Origin: Fragilaria crotonensis
Taxonomy: Eukaryota > Bacillariophyta > Fragilariophyceae > Fragilariales > Fragilariaceae
Reading direction: 5' to 3'
NCBI GenBank assembly: GCA_022925895.1
Contig: JAKSYS010000668.1
Coordinates: 1-34,037, forward strand
Length of the DNA stretch: 34,037 nucleotides
Both the position numbers and the translations under genes were made by a program. Shown piece by piece: positions 8,095 through 18,206 of this stretch. The notes beneath the pieces were generated by a model that was not told where the DNA came from, did no database searches, and saw only the letters and a program-made list of their open reading frames with translations. Every line of letters starts with the position of its first letter. Within the stretch, counting starts at the first letter, position 1.

Positions 8095-9944
8095 CTATGA
8101 TGAGTTTGTTGCACATGCGCGCACTTTATCAATCAACTGCGCCGGTAACTCCTTTTGTATCATGAAATCCCTCATGTACATTATAGATTCGACGCCGAGA
8201 TCCATAGCCTTGACCCCATTGATACTCTTTCCTCGAAGCCGATCAGGTGGCAAGTGCGCCTTCAACGTCAATTCCTTATCACCTGCTGCGACCATATCAA
8301 TAATGTTCTGCAGTGCATCCAAATCATTCATCTTCATAAACGGACAGGTAGCACATCCACCTGCTGTACTGCAACCTTCACCACCTCCAACACCCGGTAC
8401 AATTGCCAAGTCATCACTACTACCCTCATCGACACCCATGATAGCTTGCGACGAAACTGGAAAAATGATTTCCACTTCGATTTGAGACTTGGTTTGTTCC
8501 AAAATATCTTGAACTGATTTCACAATGGACGTGACCATGCCCGCTTCCGTCCCTAAAATGAAACGCAATCGTTCGGTCGATCCGGGTGTGGCTGCGGCAC
8601 GTGTGGCATGATGAGCGATGAATCGCAAAATGTCCGATGTGGATCCCACAACACCACCGCGCGCCGCCATCTTTCATCGACTTGAATGGATTTTTCCATG
8701 GCAATGGAAAACATTTCACCAGGTACTTCCAAATGAGCAGTCACGTAACAATCACTGTAATGATCACGGACGGTCTGAACAATGGATTTTCAAACATGTG
8801 ATGGACAATGCAGTTTCAGACGGAAAGACAGTTAATTTGGAACGGAGTTGTTGGAGGGTTTGACGATTGTGTGCGGATGCAATTCCTGACGAATCCTTTC
8901 ATCAGTCCAAGCATGGTTGCCATTATTATTATTGCCGAGGATGGAATCAAACAGCGTTTGTAAATTCTCTCCCATGTACGTGTCCGGTCCATACAGAATC
9001 TTGAGATCGGGTCCGATTTGAGCGGATGCTTGCAGCATGGTTTGCAAGACGTTACTGGAAGTGCAGGTAATTGTGGGTACGATTGACGAACTGACAGCCT
9101 TGGTTTCCAGGGATGTGTTAATGTAAACGACATGTAGCGCTTGCTCGTTCTTCATTTCCATTTGCAACCATGCTCGATAGGAATCTCGTTCGGCCGATTC
9201 TGCCAACGAACATCCAATGGCGGCCGATGTGGCCCTGTAGACAGGAACGTGTCCAAAGTTGTTTCGGTGCATAATGGCAGACACCGATTCGCTCATAAAG
9301 TCGACTCCCAAACAAGCAACGGCCTGAACGTTTGCAGTTTCACACATGTCAACAGCCATGTCACCCATTTTCAAGGAATCGGCAATTCCAATCCTATTTT
9401 TGAATTCCGGCGCGGATCGTTGGACGGCAGTCAATACACCCTGGAGTTCAACATCCATGTAGTAATGCGCCACAACGCCCATGTTGGCCCTTAACAAGGA
9501 CTCACCAAGTCGAGCGATGGCATCTGGATCAGGATCGAGGTACTATATTGAATGTGATTGTGATTGTGATGAATGTTGTTGTTGTGGATCAGATGGATGG
9601 TATTGTTGTGAACAAGATGACGACGATGCAACATGGCAATGCAAATAGTGTAACGATGAAATGCAACCCACGTTCGACGCAGCACACACATCACGCACAT
9701 CACACACACAAAACAGCAAAAGAAAGCAACTAACCTGCGCTTGGGCTTCCGCAAAAGGGCCCTGAGGAACAATTGACTTGTTTGGACCAATCACAATCGA
9801 AGGAAAGATATCCACAGATTGATCGTATGATGCCACCGCTGTGGATTGCAGTCGACGGTAGCTGCGACTGTAACGACCAACAAGTACCGGTAGTGAAAGG
9901 GTTGGAGCGACGCGAAGGCGACTCCGCAGCAGCATGGCATTCAT
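8095..9944 (-). CDS. nadA: Quinolinate synthase (NadA), one intron, four apparent frameshifts
   Basis: NadA condenses iminoaspartate and dihydroxyacetone phosphate to quinolinate with a [4Fe-4S] cluster, the second step of NAD synthesis from aspartate. Exon 1 (9944-9735) encodes 70 residues starting MNAMLLRSRLRVAPTLSLPV, an Arg-rich, acid-free presequence of mitochondrial type. Exon 2 starts at 9542, in phase. Family blocks follow in order: LLRANMGVVAHYYMDVELQG, GIADSLKMGDMAVD, CLGVDFMSESV, AIGCSLAES (first cluster Cys), VVYINTSLETKAV, TCTSSNVLQTML, LKILYGPDTYMGENL, NCIVHHMFE (second Cys), VTAHLEVPGEMFSIAMEKS, GVVGSTSDILRFI, ILGTEAGMV, GGCATCPFMKMNDLDAL (third Cys). Frame changes near 8865, 8817, 8789 and 8673 are each undone by one added base identical to its neighbour, so the gene is probably intact in the organism. 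It converges with the bilin reductase. Confidence 0.92.
9543..9734 (-). other. Intron of nadA (192 bp)
   Basis: The donor GTTAGT follows CGCAG on the minus strand at 9734 and the acceptor ends ...AATATAG at 9543. It joins codon 70 (...EAQAQ) in phase 0 to YLDPDPDAIARLGESLLRAN, restoring a continuous NadA N-terminus. The intron contains TTG/GATTGT and CACA/TCAC simple repeats. Confidence 0.8.
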
Positions 9945-10349
9945 ATTCTAAGACAGTATCGACACCTGATGATTTTGATGAGGTTGATTATGGATGAAAC
10001 GGACTTGAAGCTGAATTGAATGGAACAGAATCGAACAGAATAGAATCAAGAACCAACACTGCCCCTCGCTTGACCTCTGCGTGTATGTGTGCCAGAAGTG
10101 CCAACCCAAAAAATTCTCCACTTTGACTGAGTTGATGCCATTCGCCACCACGGCCATCAATGGCTCAAATTTAGTGCGCGCTGCAAATATGCGTAAACTA
10201 TTAATACACGAACAACTACATATACATCATGGAGTCCGGCATCCCACATCCCACCCATCAAACTTCGATACTTTGGGTGAACGAGAATCCTTCCGATCAT
10301 CAGAGTACATCAGTGCTGTATCGGTACGGGTATGCCTGAAGGTATGGTA
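9945..10349. other. 5' flank of nadA up to the copia insertion
   Basis: Upstream region of nadA (minus strand), with a short imperfect tandem of GAACAGAAT/GAATAGAAT around 10018-10048. No coding region is supported. The copia element inserted about 410 bp upstream of the nadA start codon, so it may affect that promoter. Confidence 0.45.
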
Positions 10350-10354
10350 CTAGA
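10350..10354. repeat. Target-site duplication CTAGA (left)
   Basis: The five bases CTAGA directly before the 5' LTR are repeated directly after the 3' LTR (17935-17939), as expected for integrase-mediated insertion of a Ty1/copia element. Confidence 0.85.
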
Positions 10355-10742
10355 AGTTGCGGCAGACGGTCTACTGGAACCGGCTACTGTACTGTTGGAC
10401 TGTCACTGTCCTACAGCCTAGTCGTTCCACGACTACTGTCCTGCTCCAACGACTACTGTCCTGCTCCTTCACACTATCTACTCTGCTGCAACGGCCATTG
10501 CACAGATAGTGTCGTCTCTAACGCCGATTGAGGTTTAGCAATCAAGGTGCTCCGCATCGCTTGAATTGCTACTCCGCGACCGTCTCTAAACGGACAGCGA
10601 CCCCTGTCTGGAATCATTGCATGAGATCGATCTACTACTTTAGATTATAAGTTTAGGATTTACTATTTGTGAAGACTGAACCGAACAAACCCTCACCCTA
10701 ACAAAGTAGACTCGCAGCTTCCGGCTCACGAGTCTCCCAACT
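10355..10742 (+). repeat. 5' LTR of copia element
   Basis: 388 bp, starting AGTTGCGGCAGACGG and ending GAGTCTCCCAACT; the ends form a 5-bp inverted repeat (AGTTG/CAACT). It contains a short tandem of CGACTACTGTCCTGCTCC. It should carry the promoter of the element; I cannot place a TATA box with confidence. Confidence 0.95.
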
Positions 10743-10756
10743 GGTTATTTTGCCCA
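10742..10756 (+). promoter_or_regulatory. Putative primer-binding site
   Basis: TGGTTATTTTGCCCA abuts the end of the 5' LTR (sharing its last T). TGG at this place is expected to pair with the CCA-3' end of a tRNA primer. I cannot say which tRNA, or whether an internal tRNA fragment is used. Confidence 0.4.
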
Positions 10757-11068
10757 ATTTAGACTAACCATCACACGCTTCCTCGCGGCAACTCCTTCCG
10801 GGACCTGCCAAGACGAAGAGAGCTCCGCTCCAGTGAGTTAGATCTACAAGGACTGCAACTATACTAGTTTCCAGCTAGTACTAGTCGCCTTCAGTTAAGC
10901 TTTCCAAGCAAGAACTAAGGTGCTTAAAGTCTAGCTTCCAGCTAGCTATCCACAGTTAAGCTGTCGGATCCACCAAGTCCTTTATCAAGTGCACCTGACA
11001 GCTCTTTCGAAGATCTCGCCGAGGACCTTGCACTTGTCACCGCTATCATCGAAACGTTACCTCCGAGT

Positions 11069-12240
11069 ATGTCTTCATCTGAAGCCGGTGCCGCTGACGT
11101 GGCTGTCAAGCCAGTCAACCCAATCATGGGAGATGTCATTCTACTTTCTAAAGACTCCTGGTCCGCCTGGACAGGAGAAACCCAAAGCCGATTGGACCGG
11201 TCTCGATCCAAGCGCGCCAACCGAATCCACGTCACCAAACCAGCTCCGTCCGGTCTTTGTCTCCGCGGCACAGAAAGGTTACAATCATCGCCGCACTGGG
11301 ATGACAACTCTCTTCAAGCCCGCCGACGACTTAATCTCCTTCCAAAACTCCGTCTGGAATCATTTGGTCGATACCGGAATGGACAGTATCGCGTACATCC
11401 CCGATCCGACCGATACTGAAAGATGACGAACGTCGTTAAGTCACATGCCCGTTACACGGTCCAGTCCGCTCAGCAGTTGATTGAAAAACAGCTCGAGCTC
11501 TATGACAAGTACGACAAGACGAATGACAAAGCAGCACGCACGTACCTACTTGCGTCGCTCACACCGTTGCTCAGTAACAAGGTCACGGAGAAGCTTGACG
11601 AATCAGATCCGTTTCCGATTGTCTGGCTTCAATTCTTGAAGGCCATTCAATCGACCTCTATCGAGAGATTCGAAGACCTCAAGTCGTCGATCAAGCTACG
11701 CCTTCCAAGTCAGTACCCGGGGAAAACTTGGAACAGCTCGCCGCCCAGTTCAGAAAGGATGCTCTCGAACTCACCACCGCCGGCCAATACGATCACAACT
11801 TGACGTTGTCGATGATGAAGATTTTCCTCCTCGCTGGAGGATCGGGCAACGAAGACTTCCGCTTTCCACTCCGTGCGACCAAGCAGAAGCTCGAACAAGC
11901 TCTCCTTGACATCGGTTTTAAGGAGAAGACCGCTGCGAATGATCACATGAGCTCACTCAGACTCACGTACAAGGATATTTGCACTCAGGCCGAGGATACG
12001 TACCGTACCCTTTTCGATCGCAAAGAATGGCCACCGGCCAGGCACGCTCGTGATTCCAAGGCTCCGCCACCTGCGTTTGGAAATCTTGCCGTCGAGGTGA
12101 ATGCTCCCATCACCCGAGCGGAAGTTCTCACTTTGATGCAGAACAAACCCCGCGTCGGCGGCAGCTAACGAAGAAACCTGGCAACTGCAACAAATGCGGG
12201 AAGCCAGGACACTGGGCAAACGAGTGCCCTGACAAGCAGC
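11069..12240 (+). CDS. gag: Copia Gag (nucleocapsid) with CCHC zinc knuckle, frameshifted
   Basis: The structural capsid protein of the retrotransposon. A possible start is the ATG at 11069 (MSSSEAGAADVAVKPVNPIM), although the same frame stays open upstream with an acidic stretch. After a shift around 11160-11200 the body runs through FKPADDLISFQNSVWNHLVD, then LIEKQLELYDKYDKTNDKAA, YLLASLTPLLSNKVTEKLDE and DPFPIVWLQFLKAIQST. A shift near 11725 leads to ENLEQLAAQFRKDALELTTA and LRLTYKDICTQAEDTYRTLF. A final shift near 12150 gives a canonical zinc knuckle, CNKCGKPGHWANEC (about 12187-12228), preceded by basic KKPGN. This matches UBN2-type copia Gag. Pol follows without a clear independent start, so a Gag-Pol fusion or frameshift expression is likely. 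Confidence 0.85.
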
Positions 12241-12299
12241 AAAGCTCAATCCTCGTTCCCAACGCAATCAGAGCAATCGTCAGGCACATGTCAGTGCAT

Positions 12300-13340
12300 C
12301 TCGCAAGCCTGGTTGGCGTTCCACGCCACCAGCTGCCGGTGCTCCAACTACAAAGAAGACGGACACCCACACGTTCAACTGGTGTGCTTCTTGCAAAGGT
12401 GGACGACCACTCATTCGACAGAAACACACACTGGCGTCTCTCGAAACACCGTTTCCAATGGCACTCCTGCCGCAAGCTCCACCGCCATGCTCTCTCTTGT
12501 CCAAGACCCATCGGTGTGGATCACAGAAACTCAGAGAATGCCAGACATCAGTGATTTGTTGTATGCCTTCTCCATCCTTCCGTTCTTCTTCAAAGTTGTC
12601 TTCCTTCTCGCCATGCTCCCTTTGGTTGGTCCGATTGTCTGGTTCGTTGACAGCTTCGTCGTTCCCATCCTCCTTCCGATCTGGCGATTCGACTACGCGA
12701 TTGTGCTCCGCACTCTTTCGACAAGCATCCTGCCATTTGTCGATCGCTTCCGTCCTTTGTCGCCGACAACTACACCGCCTTCATCGCTCCGCTCTTCTGG
12801 GTTGCAGTAACGAGTTACAGTTGGCGTCAACTTCGCGCTGTCTCACAGCCCAATCTCGACGGCCCTGCGGTACACGCGATGTCTCGCACCGAGTATCGTC
12901 GTCATCGACACGAGTTGCTCCGCAACCGTCGTCGTCCTCGTGTCGTTCATCAGAGCATTAAGACGGAGGGTCTTCATCGGAAGTACCCTCTCAATCTTCG
13001 CTCGATGGGTCACTACGTCCGTAAACACCAAGCGCCAACGGTCGAGGAACAACGACTTCGCGACGAAATTCGCAAAATTCAAATTCGAGTACACGCCTTG
13101 GAACGTGAAGTCAGTTTGCTCAGCAAACTCAACTACTACGATCCTACGCTTGAGTCACCTTGGCAACGTCAACAACAAGTTCCCGATGTACGTCGTGAGG
13201 GAGGAAACCCGGTCAGACATGGTCAATCCGGTAATCGCGTTCGTCCGAACTTACATCCCAACTCTCCGACCGTTAATCGGGCAGCCGGCCGTCCATTTTA
13301 TGGACAGCAACCCGACGTTCACCGGCACCTGTTGTACCTG
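12300..13340 (+). CDS. Extra segment of the copia polyprotein: multi-pass hydrophobic region plus basic/coiled-coil part
   Basis: Between the Gag zinc knuckle and the protease lie about 1.1 kb not expected in a standard copia element. In the frame open from 12313 to 12810 the stretch at about 12550-12745 is strongly hydrophobic: LLYAFSILPFFFKVVFLLAM, LPLVGPIVWFVDSFVVPIL, then RFDYAIVLRTLSTSILPFVD. This could form two or three membrane helices. After a shift near 12750 another hydrophobic piece (FIAPLFWVAVTSYSW) leads into a very basic region (MSRTEYRRHRHELLRNRRRP) and a helical, coiled-coil-like segment (EEQRLRDEIRKIQIRVHALE, about 13045-13105). A second frame also stays open over 12940-13341, but the coiled-coil frame fits better. 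The function is unknown: a membrane anchor for Gag-Pol, an Env-like acquisition, or a lineage-specific spacer. Confidence 0.55.
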
Positions 13341-13426
13341 ATCGCCCAGCCTCCCGTCAGCCTCATACTGTCGATGCCAACGATGCCTACTACCGTCCTA
13401 CTGACCCCGAATACGACCGTAACTCG

Positions 13427-15000
13427 GTGGATGCACACATGGCTCGTATTGGTGCTCCAACTCTTCTCGAACGCGTCGCCTTATTGGCACCAAGTCGATT
13501 CAGAGCTGCGATGTCACCAGAGTCGACGTTCTCTGTGATTTGGGATTCTGGTGCTAGCGTCACCATCTCCCTGAAGCTTGATTTTGTCGGTCCTTTGTCC
13601 CGTCCCAGTACCATCACTCAATTGAATGGCATCGCAAAAGGCTTGCGAATCGAAGGAGAAGGAAAAGTTCACTGGTCGTTCCACGACTCCACCGGCAAAC
13701 TTCGAACGCTCGAGCTCCCAGCTTACTACGTCCCAAAGATCAGAGTACGTCTCTTGTCCACTACCAGTCTTCTTCAGACGTATTCCGATGAAACGATCAA
13801 GGTTGAAGCGCACCGATTGACGATGAGCGGAGTCCCCAACGATCCGAATCGATCACCAATTGTTGCACATGTCAATCCTGACAACAACCTGCCGACCTCG
13901 CAAGCTTATCGCCAGCCAGCCATTCTTCCTGCCGCAGAATGTCTCAACGCAACCATCTCCGCGGTCAACGAAGCGAATCTCAACCTCTCGAACCTGAGAA
14001 AGAGCTCCTTCGTTGGCACTATCGACTCGGTCACATCAGCTTTCGGAAGATTCAGTTTTTGATGCGCTCAGGTGTCTTAACCAAAAGCAACAACAAGCGA
14101 AAACTTCATCAAGCGGCATGTTCCTTGACGGAGTTACCAAAGTGTGCTGCCTGCCAGTATGGCAAACAGCATCGTCGACCAGCGCCTGGACGAGTCAGTA
14201 CGGCAGTACGTGATCGCGAAGGTGTTCTGAAAGATGGACACTTGGTTCCAGGACAACAAGTTTCGGTCGATCATTTTGTGAGCAGCACCAAGGGCAGACT
14301 CTTCACATCCGCAGGAAGGAGTCTCAACAGTGAGCTGTATTCTGGCGGATGTCTTTTCAATGATCACGCCTCTGGCTTCGTTCACATCGAGTTCCAAACT
14401 CATTTGAACACGCACGAAACTCTGATGGCAAAGGAAAACTTTGAACTCATGTGCCGAGACCATGGTGTGATCCCGCAATCGTATCTATCAGACAATGCAA
14501 AGTGTTTCACTACGAAGGCTTTTACTGAAAGGTTAAGTCTATTTGAGCAGATTGTGCGATTTGCTGGTGTCGGTGCTCATCACCACAACGGCAACGCCGA
14601 ACGCAGCATCAAACCATCATGTCCATTGCTCGGACGATGATGTTACACTCGGCCATTCATTGGCCCGACGTCGCCGACGCTTCACTTTGGCCAATGGCTG
14701 TGCAGCATGCTGTTTTCCTTCACAATCACATGCCAAATCAAGTCTCTGGCCTTTCCCCTGTCGACGTGTTCACAAAATCCAGATGGCAACAACATAAGTT
14801 TCATGATCTTCATGTTTGGGGCTGTCCGGTTTATGTCTTGGACAAGTCGATTGCTGATGGAAAGAAGCTTCCGTTGGAAACCTCGCAGCACTCGTTGCGT
14901 GAACATGGGATTGTCAAGCAAACACGCAAGCACCGTTCCGATCGTTCTCAATCCATCGACGGGCTACATCACTCCGCAATTCCATATTGTTTTTGATGAT
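13427..15000 (+). CDS. pol: Copia protease and integrase
   Basis: The protease carries VIWDSGASVTIS (about 13536-13570), the retropepsin DSGA active site, followed by ITQLNGIAKGLRIEGEGKVH and a VRLLSTTSLL strand typical of copia proteases. After a frame change near 14000 comes the integrase pre-domain with an HHCC-type zinc site: LRWHYRLGHISFRKIQFLM, then CAACQYGKQHRRPAP. The catalytic core has VSVDHF (first Asp, near 14268), a block with NDHASGFVHIEF, LSDNAKCFTT (second Asp, near 14490) and HHHNGNAER (Glu, near 14600). After another change near 14630 the C-terminal part follows (LHSAIHWPDVADASLWPMAV, HNHMPNQVSGLSPVDVFT, HVWGCPVYVLD). Together they process the polyprotein and insert the cDNA. 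The shifts leave no single uninterrupted frame. Confidence 0.9.
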
Positions 15001-15840
15001 TGGTTCTCGACCATCACTTCATCGCTTGAAAGTCTTCCTGACTTCAATTCCGCGCATGGGCACAACTCTTCGGCGAATCCTACTTCCAGTACCCATTCGA
15101 CGACGAGGACGAAACAGAAATGTCGATCAATGATGATCCAACATCCGACGCCATCGTTGCCAACACACTTCGCAACATGGACTCTGTCGCGACTGCAATG
15201 GACACATCATCTCCACCGACTCCATTCCTGTTTCGCCGCCACCGACAACTCAGTTTCCAACTACGCCATCTCTCCTTGACAGCTCTACGCCTCCGCGCCC
15301 GATCTCGTCAACGAGGGAGACAGTACATCAACAGCACGACGTCGTCGACAATTCCATTGTTGTTCCGACTTCGACGCCTGTTGCAACGGTTGACTCGATT
15401 GTTCGCGCCCCCACCATTCCCATTACTCCCCAACACCTCCCGTTCTCGGACCTCGAAACTCCTCGCGCGCCGACTCCTTTGCCTACGCCTCCGCGTCCAC
15501 CATCTCCGTCTCCGACCCGGATGTCTCCAATGAGGGAGACAACATCGACGAATGATACGTCGTCAGCAAAGGAACCACCATCCGCGCCCGTTCGCTCATT
15601 TGCTCCAAGCCCAGCACCAGTCGTTCGTCATTCGCCTCGCCGTTCCACTCGCCAACGCAATGCACCTTCTCGACTCGGCTACGATGGAAATCAAGGCGCC
15701 GGATACTTTGTCGAACCCAGCGCTTGGATCTTTCAAGAATGTGGTTTTCTTGGTCCTCCGCTCGCTCTCAAAGCCTCTCTCTCCGATCCCGACACTCTGA
15801 CGTACGATGAAGCGATGTCGGATGAACCGAATCTCTCGAA
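15001..15840 (+). other. Copia linker between integrase and reverse transcriptase
   Basis: Low-complexity coding stretch rich in Pro, Ser, Thr and Arg (for example PTPPRPPSPSPTRMSP and RRSTRQRNAPSRLGYDGN), typical of the spacer before the copia RT. Several frames stay open because of composition, so the true frame is uncertain except near the end, where DPDTLTYDEAMSDEPNLSKW matches the usual pre-RT motif ("TYDEAM...W"). Confidence 0.7.
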
Positions 15841-17364
15841 GTGGATGGCAGCCGCTGCAAAGAGATTGCCAGTTTGGAGAAGAACAAGACGTGGATTGAA
15901 ACGGAAATATCGAACGCCAAGTCTCGAATTTTACCGGGCACTTGGGTTTTCAAACGTAAACGGACACCCGACGGTGTGATAAGCAAGTACAAGGCACGGT
16001 ACTGCGTACGAGGTGACTTGGAAGAAGGTGAACCTGAAACCTTCGCACCCGTGGTCGCGTGGAGCTCCGTTCGCCTATTTACAATCCTTGCTCTGACGCT
16101 CAATTGGGACACAAGTTCTATTGACTTTAGCAACGCATTTGTCCAGGCTAAGTTGGAAACGCCTGTTTGGATTCATCTACCTCGCGGATTCCAATCTCCA
16201 CGTGGAAAGTCTACGTGCCTACAACTTGTCAAGAGTTTGTATGGTTTATCTGTCGCTCCGCGACTTTGGTTTGAACATGTTCTCGAGGCGTTCACCGATC
16301 AAGGCTTCAAACAGAGCACCTTGGATCCATGCTTCTTGTTCAAGGACACCATCATGGTCGTCCTCTATGTCGATGACGTCGGAATTGCGTACGCGAACGA
16401 GTCCGATTTGAACAAACTACTCGACGGTCTCGAACGACGTGGACTACAGTTCACAAAGGAGGGCACGTTTACGGATTTCCTTGGCATTAAATTTGTTAAG
16501 GATGCTACGAATAACACCGTCACGCTCACCCAGAAAGGACTGATCCAGCGAATCATCGACGCCACGGGAATGTCTGACTGCAACCCAAATTGGACGCCAG
16601 CTATTCAACTTCCACTCGGCATCGATCCTGACGGTGAACCGTACAATGAATCCTGGAGCTATCCTTCCATCGTTGGAATGCTCCTCTATCTCTCTACGAA
16701 CACTCGACCTGATATCGCCTTCGCTGTCAGTCAAGTTGCACGCTTCAACCACAGCCCAAAGAAGAGTCACGCCACTGCCATCAAGACCATCATCCGATAC
16801 TTGCATCGCACTGCCGACAAAGGCACTATCGTTCGTCCCACTGGCGACCTTTCCATTGATTGCTACGTTGACGCCGATTTCGCCGGCTTGCATGGTCGCG
16901 ACCCCGACTATGAGCCCTCAAGCGCCAAGTCCAGAACTGGATACATCATTACGCTTGGCGGATGTCCAATTCTTTGGAAATCGAAGCTTCAAACCGAAAT
17001 CTCTTTGTCGACTCTCGAATCGGAATACTCAGCTCTCAGCGCCAGCATGAGAACGCTCCTTCCACTCCGATCGCTCCTCAGTGAAGTGATCGCTGCGCTC
17101 CGACTTCCACCACAGTTCAAGTCGACGATTCGATGTCGTGTCTTTGAAGACAACAACGGCGCTCTTCTTCTTGCAACCAAGCAACGAATCACCAACAGAA
17201 CGAAGTACTTCCTTGTCAAATGGCACTTCTTCTGGAGTCATGTCACCAACGGAGACGTCAGTATTCTGAAGGTCGACACGAAAGAACAGTGGGCTGATTA
17301 TCTCACTAAAGGTCTCAACCGTGAGACTTTCGAGCACATACGCAAGCTCGTGCAAGGATGGTAA
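15841..17364 (+). CDS. pol: Copia reverse transcriptase / RNase H, intact frame
   Basis: The end of the polyprotein is uninterrupted (507 codons from the first ATG in frame; the true frame continues from upstream). RT blocks: LPGTWVFKRKRTPDGVISKY (about residues 31-50), KARYCVRGDLEEGE, then IDFSNAFVQA with the first catalytic Asp (95), KSLYGLSVAPRLWFE and LYVDDVG with the catalytic YVDD (176-179). TRPDIAFAVSQVARF and ATAIKTIIRYLHRT precede RNase H, whose three acids are in CYVDADFAGL (D344), STLESEYSALS (E393) and VFEDNNGALLL (D437). The domain ends with KHIDVK-like residues replaced by TNRTKYFLVKWHFFW and QWADYLTKGLNRETFEHIRK. It makes cDNA from the element RNA in virus-like particles. All catalytic residues are present. 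Confidence 0.96.
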   Translation: MDGSRCKEIASLEKNKTWIETEISNAKSRILPGTWVFKRKRTPDGVISKYKARYCVRGDLEEGEPETFAPVVAWSSVRLFTILALTLNWDTSSIDFSNAFVQAKLETPVWIHLPRGFQSPRGKSTCLQLVKSLYGLSVAPRLWFEHVLEAFTDQGFKQSTLDPCFLFKDTIMVVLYVDDVGIAYANESDLNKLLDGLERRGLQFTKEGTFTDFLGIKFVKDATNNTVTLTQKGLIQRIIDATGMSDCNPNWTPAIQLPLGIDPDGEPYNESWSYPSIVGMLLYLSTNTRPDIAFAVSQVARFNHSPKKSHATAIKTIIRYLHRTADKGTIVRPTGDLSIDCYVDADFAGLHGRDPDYEPSSAKSRTGYIITLGGCPILWKSKLQTEISLSTLESEYSALSASMRTLLPLRSLLSEVIAALRLPPQFKSTIRCRVFEDNNGALLLATKQRITNRTKYFLVKWHFFWSHVTNGDVSILKVDTKEQWADYLTKGLNRETFEHIRKLVQGW

Positions 17365-17534
17365 CCTTGCCTTGAACAGCTCCGCTGTTCAAATCTGTGA
17401 ATGACAACATCACCTCTCTCTCAAACGGCTAACTAGATTGAAATGCCGATGTGACGAGAAAATGAAAGTGATGCAATTGTGAGTCATGCGCCGCATAGTG
17501 CGTGTGACTGGTATACCGTACCTACGTCTCAAGC

Positions 17535-17546
17535 AATGAGAGGGAG
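17535..17546 (+). promoter_or_regulatory. Polypurine tract
   Basis: AATGAGAGGGAG directly precedes the 3' LTR, at the place where the plus-strand DNA primer is expected in LTR retrotransposons. Confidence 0.6.
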
Positions 17547-17934
17547 AGTTGCGGCAGACGGTCTACTGGAACCGGCTACTGTACTGTTGGACTGGCACTG
17601 TCCTACAGCCTAGTCGTTCCACGACTACTGTCCTGCTCCAACGACTACTGTCCTGCTCCTTCACACTATCTACTCTGCTGCAACGGCCATTGCACAGATA
17701 GTGTCGTCTCTAACGCCGATTGAGGTTTAGCAATCAAGGTGCTCCGCATCGCTTGAATTGCTACTCCGCGACCGTCTCTAAACGGACAGCGACCCCTGTC
17801 TGGAATCATTGCATGAGATCGATCTACTACTTTAGATTATAAGTTTAGGATTTACTATTTGTGAAGACTGAACCGAACAAACCCTCACCCTAACAAAGTA
17901 GACTCGCAGCTTCCGGCTCACGAGTCTCCCAACT
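17547..17934 (+). repeat. 3' LTR of copia element
   Basis: 388 bp, equal in length to the 5' LTR; I find one substitution by eye (G here at 17595, T at 10403). It is followed by the CTAGA duplication. Confidence 0.95.
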
Positions 17935-17939
17935 CTAGA
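17935..17939. repeat. Target-site duplication CTAGA (right)
   Basis: Direct copy of the five bases before the 5' LTR. Confidence 0.85.
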
Positions 17940-18206
17940 GTAACTGGTACTAGTACTGAGTTGTAGTTTAGTGCATTACGCCAGTAGGAGTTGAGAGTAG
18001 CCAGTAGATAGTAGTATAGGAGCACGAATGAGGTTTCCGGAGTGTGACCCTGTGGTGTGATCAATCACAAGTGTTCTACATATTGTACTGTATGCTGCGA
18101 ATGTCATGCCTTCACGCTCGATTTGCATGCCACAAGTTGCAAGTGTATTGTATTTGCTTGTATGGAACTATGATATGTTAAATGTATTCAGAGAAGGTGG
18201 GTTGCA
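17940..18206. other. 3' flank of chitinase next to the copia element
   Basis: Contains the 3' untranslated region of the chitinase and about 200 bp of unremarkable sequence rich in AGTAGT-like words. No gene is seen. Confidence 0.4.

Larger units (their letters stand above)
10355..17934 (+). mobile_element. Complete Ty1/copia LTR retrotransposon (7,580 bp)
   Basis: Two 388-bp LTRs (10355-10742 and 17547-17934) flank gag, protease, integrase, reverse transcriptase and RNase H, with integrase before RT, which defines the Ty1/copia order. A 5-bp CTAGA duplication flanks it. A possible primer-binding site begins TGGTTATTTTGCCC at the end of the 5' LTR, and a purine tract (AATGAGAGGGAG, 17535-17546) precedes the 3' LTR. 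Comparing the LTRs by eye I find one difference (T at 10403, G at 17595), so the insertion is very young. The termini are AGTTG...CAACT rather than the canonical TG...CA. The coding part is open in long pieces but interrupted by frame changes outside the RT/RNase H part. An extra membrane-spanning segment sits between Gag and protease. Confidence 0.97.

Noticed and set aside
12940-13341. Alternative open frame over the copia basic/coiled-coil segment
   Set aside because: The neighbouring frame gives an uninterrupted path from the hydrophobic segment into a plausible coiled coil and then the protease; this one does not connect.
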